From: Polyangium sp. 15x6
GTDB taxonomy: Bacteria > Myxococcota_A > Polyangia > Polyangiales > Polyangiaceae
Assembly: GCF_029960785.1 (NCBI RefSeq)
Contig: NZ_JASBQE010000009.1
Span: 1-64,000 of the forward strand
DNA: 64,000 nt
Direction: 5' to 3'
The notes under the pieces were generated by a model. That model had not been told where the DNA came from. It did not search any database and saw nothing but the letters and a program-made list of their open reading frames with translations. Below are positions 54,601 through 61,806 of the stretch, piece after piece; position 1 is the first letter of the stretch; each line of letters opens with the position of its first letter. The position numbers and the translations under genes are program-made.

Positions 54601-54962
54601 TATTGCGCCTCGACACGCGGCACGATGACGCCCTCGAAGAGCAGCCGCACGAGCACCGCGCCGACGATGAACAGGTAGAAGCGCTCGCGCCCGAACGCCG
54701 CCGACCACGCGCCGAGGTGCGTGACCCATCGGCCCACGCCCGCGACGAGCCAGTACGTCACGACCGACTCGACGATGATGAAGATCGCGGTCGCGGGCGC
54801 GGCGATGAAGATCGTCGCGAGGTAGCCGGGGACGACGAGGCCTGCGTAGGTCCAGCCGAACAGCTCGGTGAACATCGTCCCGATCACGAGGCCGATGAGC
54901 ACGGCGACGTGCAGGCTTCGATCGAGACCGTTGGGCGGGAAGACGGCGAGAGAGGCCAGCAT
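51687..54962 (-). CDS. CapC/PgsC-like membrane protein with internal duplication and large soluble domain
   Basis: 1091 residues, first gene of the operon. The N-terminal about 370 residues carry about ten membrane helices and contain two copies of the CapC/PgsC signature: 'GWTYAGLVVPGYLATIFIAAP' in the first half and 'GWDYNGILVPGLLAVACYEP' in the second, each followed by a GRERF/GPRRM pair (FGRERFYLFIVGA and VGPRRMLMCYITG). Normal CapC is about 150 residues with one copy. Residues about 380-1091 are soluble, mixed alpha/beta, with a Lys-rich low-complexity stretch near 960-990 (KGTPKKADGKKTDGKKKG) before a Cys-containing end. CapC is the membrane partner of CapB in poly-gamma-glutamate synthesis. 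An 11-base inverted repeat lies in the 87-base gap before it. Confidence 0.75.
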   Translation of the reverse strand: MLASLAVFPPNGLDRSLHVAVLIGLVIGTMFTELFGWTYAGLVVPGYLATIFIAAPATAIFIIVESVVTYWLVAGVGRWVTHLGAWSAAFGRERFYLFIVGAVLVRLLFEGVIVPRVEAQYGFAHSRELYSVGLVLVPLVSNTFWNAGIIKAFPRVGFVTVLTWILLVLLLRTTNLSVSRFQVINESLSIKFLESPKAQIILVIGALLGARNNVRYGWDYNGILVPGLLAVACYEPLKLVTTTVEALLVYGASKFLMSVPPFSRMLIVGPRRMLMCYITGFFVKVLLGFVLAYFWPGVPMIDYFGFGYLLPSLLAVKMWNKDHIGIVVMPTLQVSITAFLVGNGIGYGLVKAEGLLVPRASVSEIAMIAGGATVPYELTLGDTGPRPRPAAERSVGITALEVALEVANEVDGFTETRGGEEVSPRTLTAAKTAGLLVMREEKGGWVVARPRASEIDPDDVTPAPRFAVRPKATPGVVSRHGGFLVLAAPEGPGSALPALAHAAAEALGARALVLLSRHEGQRALDEAFAAELGKRLGLDQMLVVEAGGDEPPGVSAVGSVPEGFDVMALGRMLSAEVTLSWRAPVQGATQRPWSNAPTLRVPLALAEEVAGSLLGAREVEVWSGGLRQELVGRVVALTSVGTTGYRGPTIEELRLFDATLARRMPHAGMEPRWTAWERAVAARLGYAIVRVHKPDGEIEAWGLVEDETGGRRGNASLFVKVEKLGLGAEDAGGDPKPQMSTREVVAPGEILIEVPAPRWEIGTFGAGLSLYDALGARGLLIAGALPSADPRGYADPRRRVSRRSFFQRVHEVWLGEGNSGISMQGIAPERDYTGDLVVSFGREVIRREQVPEWARPMVEVFGDLGMRVGMFDGAREHAPYNGSADLSMSYARKFADGRFALVYMSGELRSALSAVEGDGILTPRLGRLGVDLGSEDVASRAFELIACKAEAPAPKGTPKKADGKKTDGKKKGAEDATPAEAPKSRCPSFTADAANRCDAEARLESFERYLDQNNPFDLRAAIKDDRACHVEVVRDAVSRRIWALVAEPGQVMLVPLGTSRVPRAPKPLTSIVRVRRAVATGLTSIRVVESP

Positions 54963-54981
54963 GGACTCGCGGCTAGGAGCT

Positions 54982-55013
54982 CCGGCGCGAAGGAAAGATG
55001 ATCTTCGCGCCGG
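54982..55013. terminator. strong hairpin between the S53 gene and the CapBC-like operon
   Basis: CCGGCGCGAAG (54982-54992) and CTTCGCGCCGG (55003-55013) are a perfect 11-base inverted repeat around a 10-base loop. It lies between the S53 stop at 55050 and the operon start at 54962, both on the minus strand. No U-tract follows, so it may terminate S53 transcription with Rho or act in the leader of the operon. Confidence 0.5.
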
Positions 55014-55049
55014 CGGGGCCGCGCTGTCGAGTTAACGCATGATCCTGGA

Positions 55050-57086
55050 TCAGGGGAGGGTGAGCGCGAGCCCCATCGCGTTCGGCGCCCCCCATCCTGT
55101 CGGATAATCCCATCCCGCCTTGGGCAGTTTGTTGGAGGGCGTATTGCCGTCCGGATCCGTCTGCGTGATGTCGCGGAACGACGCCTTGACGGCGGCGTTC
55201 GTGTAGAGGATCGAGTTCAGCCAGCCGGCCTGCGGCAGGTTGTTCGCCGCGCGGTACTGGTTCACGACGGCCATGAGCCCGCCGAAGACCGGCGACGAGA
55301 ACGACGTGCCGCCGTAGGCTTGCGTCCAAGCCCCGAGATAGAAGACGTAGTAGCCCGCGTACTGCGAGGCGTGGACCGCGAGGTCCGCCGTCGCTCGGCG
55401 CGGCGGGCTGTTGATCTCGACGTTCGTGACGTACGGCGCTTGCCACGTGGGCATGAGGAACGTGAGCGAGTCGCCGCAGCCCGACGCGTACCAGTTCGTC
55501 TCGTTCGCGAGCGTCCCATTCGAGTTCCAGAAGAGATGCGTGCCGCCGACGCCCGTGACGTACGGGCTCGCCGAGGGCGTGTCGATCTGCGCCGAGTCGC
55601 CCGTCGCGGCCATGACCGTGATGCCGAGCGCCGCCGCTTGCATCGCCGAGTCGTGGTACTGGATGCGCACGGGCGCCGGCTCGGAGTCCTCGCGGTGTGC
55701 GAACGAGTCGGTGATGACCGAGACCTCGTTGCGGGCGATCGCCTCGTTGAACGTGTAGACCATCGACGTGTTGCGCGCGTCGTGGCCCGCGTAGACCATC
55801 AGCGTCGCGCCCGGCGCGAGCGCGCCGGCCCACTCCACGTCGAGCGTCGTCTCGATGTAACGCGTCGACGGCGGCTCCATCGTGTACGTCACCACCGGAT
55901 CGTCGCGGATGATCCCGAAGGACTGCCAGAACGACTGCAGATCCTTGTAGCGGAACATCGCGCCGACCGTGACGCCGAGCTTCACGCCCTGGCCGCGGTA
56001 GCCCATGCCGTAGAGCTGATCGACGCCGTACGCCTTGGCGATCTTCGCGGGCGACTGCCGGTTCGTCGGGACGGTCTGCGGCTGCACCACGATGCCGCCG
56101 CCCTCGGGCGTGAGCGGCGTCGTGGACGCCCCGAGATCGCAGGTGATCACGCCGCCGATCCGCTGCGCCACCCAGGTCGGCACCTTCAGCGGCTCGAGCG
56201 TGCCGTACACGTCGATCGGGTCGTTGCCTTGTTGCGGGTTCTCACGCTCGAAGAGGTGCAGCGTTGTCTGGAAGACCTCGTTGAACCTCGCGACCGTGCC
56301 CTGGAACTCGATGAGCAGGCGGTTCGTCGCGACGTACGGCACCGTGAAGCCCTCGGATTCGAGCCAGATCTTGACGAGGTGCGGATCGACCTCGGGCGGC
56401 GCGTGCTGCGCCATCCACTCGTCGACCGTCATGTAGTCCCGGAACATCGGGTGGCCCGGGTCGTAGATGTTCGCGATCGTCTCCTCGAGGACCTGCTTGT
56501 CCCGGATGGGGAAGGCGATCAGCGAGCGGAACTTTGCGTTCAGATTGGCCGGACCGAGGTCCATGTAGACGCCCGGCAGCGGGTTCGGGATGCCGTCGAT
56601 GCTCGTCACGGGTTCGAGCTCGGCGTCCGTGAAATCGGGGAGCGCGTCGGGCAATTCGCCCGCGTCCGGTTCCCCGCCGCCGCCCACACCGCTCGACGAG
56701 CTCGAGCTGCTGGACGAGCTCGACGAACTGCTGGTCGACGGGTCCATGCCGCCCGCGCCGCCTTGGCCGCCGGTCCCGCCGATGCCGCCCGTGCCGCCGG
56801 TCCCTCCGACGCCGCCCGTGCCACCGGTCCCTCCGACGCCGCCTTGGCCGCCTTGGCCGCCTTGGCCACCCTGACCGCCTTGGCCACCTTGACCGCCAAC
56901 GCCGCCCTGGCCGCCTTGGCCGCCGACGCCGCCTTGACCGCCTTGGGCGGTGGAGCCTGCGGTGCCGCCGGGAGGCGTCTCTACGGAGCCTCCGCTGCAG
57001 CTGACTGCGGCGAACGCCGCGCCGTTGACGAGGGCGAGCAGCGTGAGTACCCGCGCCGTGGTGGAAGGGAATCGCAAGGACAGCAT
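55050..57086 (-). CDS. S53 (sedolisin/pro-kumamolisin) serine-carboxyl peptidase
   Basis: 678 residues. Signal 'VLTLLALVNGAAFAAVSC' gives a lipoprotein; a very long Gly-rich linker follows (about 30-110). The prodomain (about 150-300; 'PDFTDAELEPVTSIDGIPNP', 'IEFQGTVARFNEVFQTTLH') precedes the catalytic domain with Glu near 412 and Asp near 416 in 'YIETTLDVEWAGALAPGATL', and the catalytic Ser near 595 in 'YGGTSFSSPVFGG'. The calcium-type C-terminal part has 'DITQTDPDGN' and 'GWDYPTGWGAPN'. The Glu-Asp-Ser set is complete, so an acid-active secreted protease is expected. ATG at 57086 has GGAGGGAG about 10 bases upstream; an ATG at 57107 lacks one. Confidence 0.9.
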   Translation of the reverse strand: MLSLRFPSTTARVLTLLALVNGAAFAAVSCSGGSVETPPGGTAGSTAQGGQGGVGGQGGQGGVGGQGGQGGQGGQGGQGGQGGVGGTGGTGGVGGTGGTGGIGGTGGQGGAGGMDPSTSSSSSSSSSSSSSSGVGGGGEPDAGELPDALPDFTDAELEPVTSIDGIPNPLPGVYMDLGPANLNAKFRSLIAFPIRDKQVLEETIANIYDPGHPMFRDYMTVDEWMAQHAPPEVDPHLVKIWLESEGFTVPYVATNRLLIEFQGTVARFNEVFQTTLHLFERENPQQGNDPIDVYGTLEPLKVPTWVAQRIGGVITCDLGASTTPLTPEGGGIVVQPQTVPTNRQSPAKIAKAYGVDQLYGMGYRGQGVKLGVTVGAMFRYKDLQSFWQSFGIIRDDPVVTYTMEPPSTRYIETTLDVEWAGALAPGATLMVYAGHDARNTSMVYTFNEAIARNEVSVITDSFAHREDSEPAPVRIQYHDSAMQAAALGITVMAATGDSAQIDTPSASPYVTGVGGTHLFWNSNGTLANETNWYASGCGDSLTFLMPTWQAPYVTNVEINSPPRRATADLAVHASQYAGYYVFYLGAWTQAYGGTSFSSPVFGGLMAVVNQYRAANNLPQAGWLNSILYTNAAVKASFRDITQTDPDGNTPSNKLPKAGWDYPTGWGAPNAMGLALTLP
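56757..56943. repeat. short tandem repeats encoding the Gly-rich linker of the S53 lipoprotein
   Basis: Nine-base units of the CCGCCTTGG and CCACC(G/C)TT types recur and code GGQ, GGV and GGT triplets on the minus strand. Such arrays change length by slippage. Similar Gly-linker arrays are in the RCC1 and FGE lipoprotein genes of the window. Confidence 0.7.
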
Positions 57087-57170
57087 GGTCCGCGATGCTC
57101 CCTCCATGGGAGGAAAAAATCCACCAATTCCGGGTGATGTGCAGCACGCGCTCTGGGCGGAAGGTCGCTC

Positions 57171-57196
57171 AAATATTCGGAAAGAAAGCAATATTT
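57171..57196. other. AT-rich inverted repeat in the S53 upstream region
   Basis: AAATATT (57171-57177) and AATATTT (57190-57196) form a perfect 7-base inverted repeat with a 12-base spacer, about 85-110 bases upstream of the S53 start. It is strikingly AT-rich for this genome and may be a regulator site for the divergent gap 57087-57506. Confidence 0.3.
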
Positions 57197-57298
57197 GGAC
57201 GCCGTCGAGAAATGGGCGCCTGGGCATGGGCCCTGGTAGCATCGAGGACCGGGCCACGGTTCCGCCCACGCAACCAACACTTTGAGGTATAAAGGCCA

Positions 57299-57471
57299 CG
57301 CTGCGTGAGGACTGTGGACATCGGAGGCGAGGACTCCAGACCGCAGCGGAAACGCCCGTAAGGGCAGCCCCGGGAGCATGCCGGTCGATTTTCCAGGATC
57401 GAGAAAGTGCAAAGATCGACGTTCCCACAGCGAGACGGGTGAGCTCTGCCTGGCATCGGTCCGATGGCAGG
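57299..57471 (+). ncRNA. candidate structured RNA or leader, upstream of the CHASE2 gene
   Basis: Within the non-coding gap, several helices with typical RNA loops line up. CGCTGCG (57299-57305) pairs with CGCAGCG (57342-57348) around a small GGAG/CTCC hairpin. GCG-GAAA-CGC (57346-57355) and GCCC-GTAA-GGGC (57354-57365) carry GNRA-type tetraloops. GTCGAT (57384-57389) pairs with ATCGAC (57415-57420). CCTG-G-CATC / GATG-G-CAGG (57449-57471) forms a strong hairpin around GGTCC. A TATAAA lies at 57288-57293, just upstream. The GNRA loops read on the plus strand only, which sets the direction. No known family is matched; a 5' leader of the gene starting at 57507 is the other reading. Confidence 0.35.
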
Positions 57472-57506
57472 AAAATTGCCGCACACGCTGAACCCGTACC
57501 CCCTCG

Positions 57507-60005
57507 ATGCGAAGTTTCGCCCGACGCCTGCTCGAAGCACGCAAGATACCGAAGCCGTTCCGCGCCCCGCGGCCGATGGCCTTCGAGAAGGATCGATCGC
57601 GTCTCTCGAGCCGCGCCCGTCTCGAAGCGATGGCCATCCTCGTCGCCGGGATCACGGCCGCGATCGCGCCCCTCCGCGGCGCCGACGACGAGGCGCGTGA
57701 GCTCACCCTGCGCGCGATCGGAGGCCGCAGCCCCTCGTCGCACGTGCTCGTCGTGCATGCCTCGCCCGAGACGCTCGCCGCACGAGATTGCCTCGGCGCG
57801 CTCTCCGATCTCGTCGCCCTGGGCCACGCGCGCGGCGTGCTCGTCGTGCCGCCGCTCGACGCGTTTTGTGTGAACCGCAAAGAGCCGAATGCGGAGCCGG
57901 CCGCGTCGATCCAGCCGCTCCCGCCCGGGATCGTGCGCGTCGGCGCGCAAGGCGCGGCGGTGGGCTTTTCGGCCCCGCCCGCGGATCGGCCGGCGCTCGC
58001 CGCGCTCGGGATCGCGGAGGCGCCGTGGATCGTGCCCGCGCCAGCCGAGAGCGTGCCCAAGGTCTCGCTCGCCGACGTCGTGGCCGGACGAACGCCGCTC
58101 TCCGTCGCCGCGGGGCGCGTGGTGATCGCCGCGCTCGACTCGCCGTTCGAACCACGCGCGAGCGCCGCGGGCGCGCCCCCGATCTCGATGGGCACGCACG
58201 TGGCCTCCGCGCTCGGCGGCCTGCTCGACGGCGGCGCGAGGCGCGAGGCGCCGCGCTGGATCAGCGCGCTCGTCGCTTCGCTCTCGGTCTTGATCCTCGC
58301 GTTCGTCCGGAGGGTCGCGTCGATCCGCGGCGCGCTGATCACGCTCGGCATCTGCCTCCTCGCGACGATCCTCGGGCAAGCGATCTTCGCGGCCTCGATG
58401 GTGCGGGGCCTCCTGCCGGCGGCGAGCATCGCCGCGAGCATCCTCGCGGGCGCGATCGTTGCGCTCTCGCTCGATCTTTCGGGCTGGCGACGCGCGGTCA
58501 CGCGCACCTCGGATCTGCTCGGCCGCGAGGGCATCTTCCGCCGCGTGCAGACCGAGCCCGACGCGATCTTCTGGCCCCGGCTCGGCCGCCTCGCGGGGCG
58601 CCTCTTCCCCTCCGACTTCGTGCTCGTGGCGGAGCTGCCGTCTTCGCAGTGGCACCTCAAGTTCTGGGACGACGGCGACGTCGGCGAGCACCTCATCGCC
58701 GAGCGCCGCCGCGACGTGCGCCGCAGGCCGTTCATCAACGAGCACGGCGTGGCCGCGCCCCACCTCGTGACGGATTTCCTCAAGAACCCCGGCGAGCCCT
58801 CGCTCGTCGTGCCGCTCATCGCGCTCGGCGAGACGGAAGGCTACGTGTTCCTGTGCGGCCCGAAGGCCGAGGCAGCGTTCGCCAAGGCCCCCGAGCGCCT
58901 CGAACGCCTCGCGCGCGAGCTCGCGCTCATCGCGCGCAGGCGCCGCCTCGGGAGCGCGGGCGAAGGCGAGCCGATCTCGGGATCACGCCTGCTCGACGCG
59001 CCCTTGCCGCCGTCCGAGCGCCTCGTGCAACGCGCGGACGGCGCCGCGAAGGAGATCGCCACGTTCAGCGAGGTGCTGCGAAGCTCGCCGGTGGGCCTCT
59101 TTTATGCGGACGCGCTCGGCGACGTGCGGCTCGCGAGCCGCGAGCTCGGCCGCTGGCTCGGTGCGCGCGGCGTCTCCGTCCCGCCCGAGTCGGCCGACGG
59201 CGCGCTCCCGCCTGGATCGATCCACCTGAGCCAGATCCTCGTCGCGCTCACCGGCTGCACCGCCGAGGAGGCCGCGACGAGCATGGCCGAGGTGCTGCAG
59301 AGCGAGTCGGGCATCACGGGCCGCAGCCAGGCGGGCACGTCGCCGGCGTTCGTCCTGACGATCCGCGCGCTCCGGCAGAAGGCGGACGGCTTCTCGTCGA
59401 TCGTCGGGTACGTCGCGTCGGTCGTGGAGCAGCCCGAGGACAAACCCACGAACGTCCGCGCGCTCGCGACCGCGCCGACGCACGATCCGCTGAGCGCGTT
59501 CCCGCTCTCGGAGGTGATCGCGCAGGCGGTGGCGGGCACGGCGCGGGCGACGGGGCGGCAGGTGAAGATCGAGCCGATGCGGGGCATGGGCCACGTGATC
59601 GGGCATCGATCGGCGCTGGAGAAGGCGCTCGAGGCGTTCATGGTCGAGGCGGCGGGCCAGTCGCCGTCGGCGCAGCCGCCGGTGATCTCGGTGCGAGAGA
59701 CGAGCACCGCGGTCGAGCTCTCGATCCTCGACTGGAGCCTCGGCTTTGGCTTGCCCGAGTCGGCGCTGCAGCGCGTGCTCATCGCGCCGGGCGCGGCGCC
59801 GCCGGGGCTCGAGGTGCTCGGGCGGCTCATCATGTCCATCGAGGACAGCCACGGCGCGGTGCAAATTCGCAGCGAGGATGGATGGGGTCTCACGCTGGTG
59901 GTGAGCCTGCTTCGGGCCAAACCTCGGGTGAAGGTGACGGTGGGCGAGGGGGGCGCGAGCGCGGTGGACAACGTCGTGGCGCTCGGTCGCAACACGGCGA
60001 AGTAG
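57507..60005 (+). CDS. CHASE2-type membrane sensor with degenerate kinase-like C-terminus
   Basis: 832 residues. A helix near 40-57, an exported CHASE2-like region (about 58-250) and three more helices (about 250-325; 'LVASLSVLILAFVR', 'GICLLATILGQAIFAA', 'ASILAGAIVALSLDL') match the CHASE2 sensor layout. The cytosolic part has a GAF-like region (about 340-510) and a PAS-like region starting 'LRSSPVGLFYADALGDVRLA'. The end resembles a HATPase domain in position only: there is no H-box His, the N-box Asn-Ala is replaced ('LEKALEAFMVEAAG'), and the glycine box is altered ('LDWSLGFGLPES'). It is best read as a pseudokinase sensor. No response regulator is adjacent. ATG at 57507 lacks a clear ribosome site; ATG at 57576 is an alternative. 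Confidence 0.7.
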   Translation: MRSFARRLLEARKIPKPFRAPRPMAFEKDRSRLSSRARLEAMAILVAGITAAIAPLRGADDEARELTLRAIGGRSPSSHVLVVHASPETLAARDCLGALSDLVALGHARGVLVVPPLDAFCVNRKEPNAEPAASIQPLPPGIVRVGAQGAAVGFSAPPADRPALAALGIAEAPWIVPAPAESVPKVSLADVVAGRTPLSVAAGRVVIAALDSPFEPRASAAGAPPISMGTHVASALGGLLDGGARREAPRWISALVASLSVLILAFVRRVASIRGALITLGICLLATILGQAIFAASMVRGLLPAASIAASILAGAIVALSLDLSGWRRAVTRTSDLLGREGIFRRVQTEPDAIFWPRLGRLAGRLFPSDFVLVAELPSSQWHLKFWDDGDVGEHLIAERRRDVRRRPFINEHGVAAPHLVTDFLKNPGEPSLVVPLIALGETEGYVFLCGPKAEAAFAKAPERLERLARELALIARRRRLGSAGEGEPISGSRLLDAPLPPSERLVQRADGAAKEIATFSEVLRSSPVGLFYADALGDVRLASRELGRWLGARGVSVPPESADGALPPGSIHLSQILVALTGCTAEEAATSMAEVLQSESGITGRSQAGTSPAFVLTIRALRQKADGFSSIVGYVASVVEQPEDKPTNVRALATAPTHDPLSAFPLSEVIAQAVAGTARATGRQVKIEPMRGMGHVIGHRSALEKALEAFMVEAAGQSPSAQPPVISVRETSTAVELSILDWSLGFGLPESALQRVLIAPGAAPPGLEVLGRLIMSIEDSHGAVQIRSEDGWGLTLVVSLLRAKPRVKVTVGEGGASAVDNVVALGRNTAK

Positions 60006-60104
60006 CCGGCGTTCTCTCGGCGTGGGGCGGGCGACGTGCGTGTTTCGTCCGCGCCATCGCTCCCCCGTTGCGGTTCGCGGGCGACGTGTGTCATCGTCGG
60101 ACTC

Positions 60105-61016
60105 ATGCGCGTCACCGTTTCTTTTTTGCTCATTGCTTGCCCGCTCGTGATCGCGGCCGGTTGCTTTGGCGGTGGGGGGATCGACGCTCCGCCGCCCGGA
60201 CCGAGCGGATCGGGTGCGACGGGCGGCACGGGCGGGAGCGGTGGAACGGGCGGCGCGGGCGGGGGCGCGTCGTCGTCGAGCAGCTCCGGGAGTGGAGGCA
60301 TGGGGGGCGGCATCCCGCAGAACGCGTGTCCGAAGGTCCCGAATACGCCCGCCATGGTCGAGCTCGAGTCCTCCGGGACGAGGTTTTGCATCGACAGCAC
60401 CGAGGTGACGAACGCGCAGTACAAGGCCTGGCTCGACACGAACCCCGATCCGACGCTCGAAACGTTCCAGCCGTTCCCCCAATGCGAGTTCAACAAGAGC
60501 TTTGGGGCGGTCACCTCCCCGAACGATCACCCCGTCGCCAACGTCGACTGGTGTGACGCGTTCGCATTCTGCGCCGCGCACGAGAAGCGGCTCTGCGGCG
60601 CCATCGGTGGGGGGCCCACGCCGTACGCGAACGATTACGATGACCCCACGATCAGCCAGTGGCACAACGCCTGCACGATGGGCGGGATGCGCACGTTCCC
60701 CTACGGAAAGGAGTACGTGGGCGACGCGTGCAACGGCGCCAATATGGCGAATGGGACCGTGCCCGTCGGCAGCCTCGCGACGTGCGAGGGGGGGTTCGAC
60801 CATATCTTCGATATGAGCGGGAACGTCTGGGAGTGGGAGGACTCCTGCGAGACGCAGATGGGGATGGGCGACACCGACTTGTGCCACCGTCGCGGGGGTG
60901 GGTTCACGAGCGGCGAGTCAGATCTGGATTGCTCCACGGCGAGCATGAGCATCACGCGTAGCAACACCGACCCGCGCACCGGCTTCCGCTGCTGCGCGGA
61001 CCTTCCGGCGCCCTGA
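60105..61016 (+). CDS. FGE-sulfatase domain lipoprotein
   Basis: 303 residues. Signal 'TVSFLLIACPLVIAAGC' with lipobox, then a Gly/Ser linker (TGGTGGSGGTGGAGGG, SSSSSSGSGG). The C-terminal about 210 residues are a formylglycine-generating-enzyme-like (SUMF1/FGE-sulfatase) domain: 'CIDSTEVTNAQYKAWLDTN', 'DHPVANVDWCDAFAFC', 'DMSGNVWEWEDSC' and 'RTGFRCC'. Many bacterial proteins with this fold are binding or assembly factors rather than sulfatase-activating enzymes; copper-binding Cys needed for true FGE activity cannot be confirmed here. ATG at 60105 is preferred because it opens the signal. It converges on pspA with 18 bases between stops. Confidence 0.85.
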   Translation: MRVTVSFLLIACPLVIAAGCFGGGGIDAPPPGPSGSGATGGTGGSGGTGGAGGGASSSSSSGSGGMGGGIPQNACPKVPNTPAMVELESSGTRFCIDSTEVTNAQYKAWLDTNPDPTLETFQPFPQCEFNKSFGAVTSPNDHPVANVDWCDAFAFCAAHEKRLCGAIGGGPTPYANDYDDPTISQWHNACTMGGMRTFPYGKEYVGDACNGANMANGTVPVGSLATCEGGFDHIFDMSGNVWEWEDSCETQMGMGDTDLCHRRGGGFTSGESDLDCSTASMSITRSNTDPRTGFRCCADLPAP

Positions 61017-61034
61017 TCCAGAACGCGGCGTCGT

Positions 61035-61757
61035 TCAGCCGATCCGGATCTTCTTCTTCAGCGCGGCGAGCTCATCGTCGATCTCGGGGTTCGAGGGCTT
61101 GCCGTCCTTCGAGATCGTCCCGCCGCCTTCGAGCTGCGCGAACTTCGACTCGAGCTCCATGTCGGACATCCCGCCGCTGCGGAGCGCGTCGTCGAGCTCG
61201 CGGGCGGCGGCCACCTCGGCGACCTTGCCCTCGATCTTGTCCTCCATGCGCCGGAACTCGGCGAACGCGCCGCCCGTGCTGCCGCGCGCGCCGAGCCCCT
61301 CGGCGCCGCCGCCGGCCTTCGCCTGCTGAAGCTGCGAGGCGATCGTCCCCTTGCGCGCTTCGAGCTCCTGCTGCTTCTGCTCCATGCGCTCGAGCTCGCG
61401 CTTCATGTTCAGCGCGGCCGCGCGTTGCTCGGCGCGCAGCGCTTCGGCGCGGTCGCGCTCGGCGATGATGCGCTTCTTCTGCACGAGCGCCTCACGGGCG
61501 AGCGACTCGTCTCCGGCCTTCAGGGCGAGCTCGGCGCGCCGCTCCCACTTCGTCGTCTCGGCGTCGACCTCGTCGACCTTCTTGCGCAGCACCTTCTCGG
61601 CCGCCACCGCTTCGACCAGCTCCTTGCGGGCGGCGCGGATCTGGTCCTTCATCTCCTCGACGATCAAATCGACCGACTTTTTCGGGTCTTCCGCCTTGTC
61701 GAGGAGCGCGTTGACGTTGCTCGAGATGACCTTGCCCATCCGGTCGAAGATGCCCAT
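61035..61757 (-). CDS. pspA: PspA/IM30 family phage-shock protein
   Basis: 240-residue coiled-coil protein beginning 'MGIFDRMGKVISSNVNALLD', the amphipathic membrane-binding helix of PspA/IM30. Residues 20-190 are almost entirely heptad-rich helix ('EEMKDQIRAARKELVEAVAA', 'RIIAERDRAEALRAEQRAAA'). Residues 195-240 form a Gly/Ser hinge and a last acidic helix, longer than in E. coli PspA. It repairs and supports stressed membranes as a large oligomer. PspF, PspB and PspC genes are not in the window, common in bacteria with stand-alone PspA. ATG at 61757 starts the conserved helix; the ribosome site is weak. Confidence 0.9.
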   Translation of the reverse strand: MGIFDRMGKVISSNVNALLDKAEDPKKSVDLIVEEMKDQIRAARKELVEAVAAEKVLRKKVDEVDAETTKWERRAELALKAGDESLAREALVQKKRIIAERDRAEALRAEQRAAALNMKRELERMEQKQQELEARKGTIASQLQQAKAGGGAEGLGARGSTGGAFAEFRRMEDKIEGKVAEVAAARELDDALRSGGMSDMELESKFAQLEGGGTISKDGKPSNPEIDDELAALKKKIRIG

Positions 61758-61806
61758 GCGGCAAAGGTGCACCGGCGAGCGGCGGCTGTAAAGCGTGGGG
61801 CTTGGA

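Noticed and set aside
57299-57471. RNase P RNA, tmRNA, SRP RNA or c-di-GMP riboswitch
   Set aside because: The conserved landmarks of these RNAs that I know were looked for and not seen, so only an unassigned structured RNA is claimed.
60006-60104. Direct repeats CGGGCGACGTG (near 60027 and 60077) as a mobile-element target duplication
   Set aside because: The repeats are short and GC-rich, and nothing mobile lies between them.
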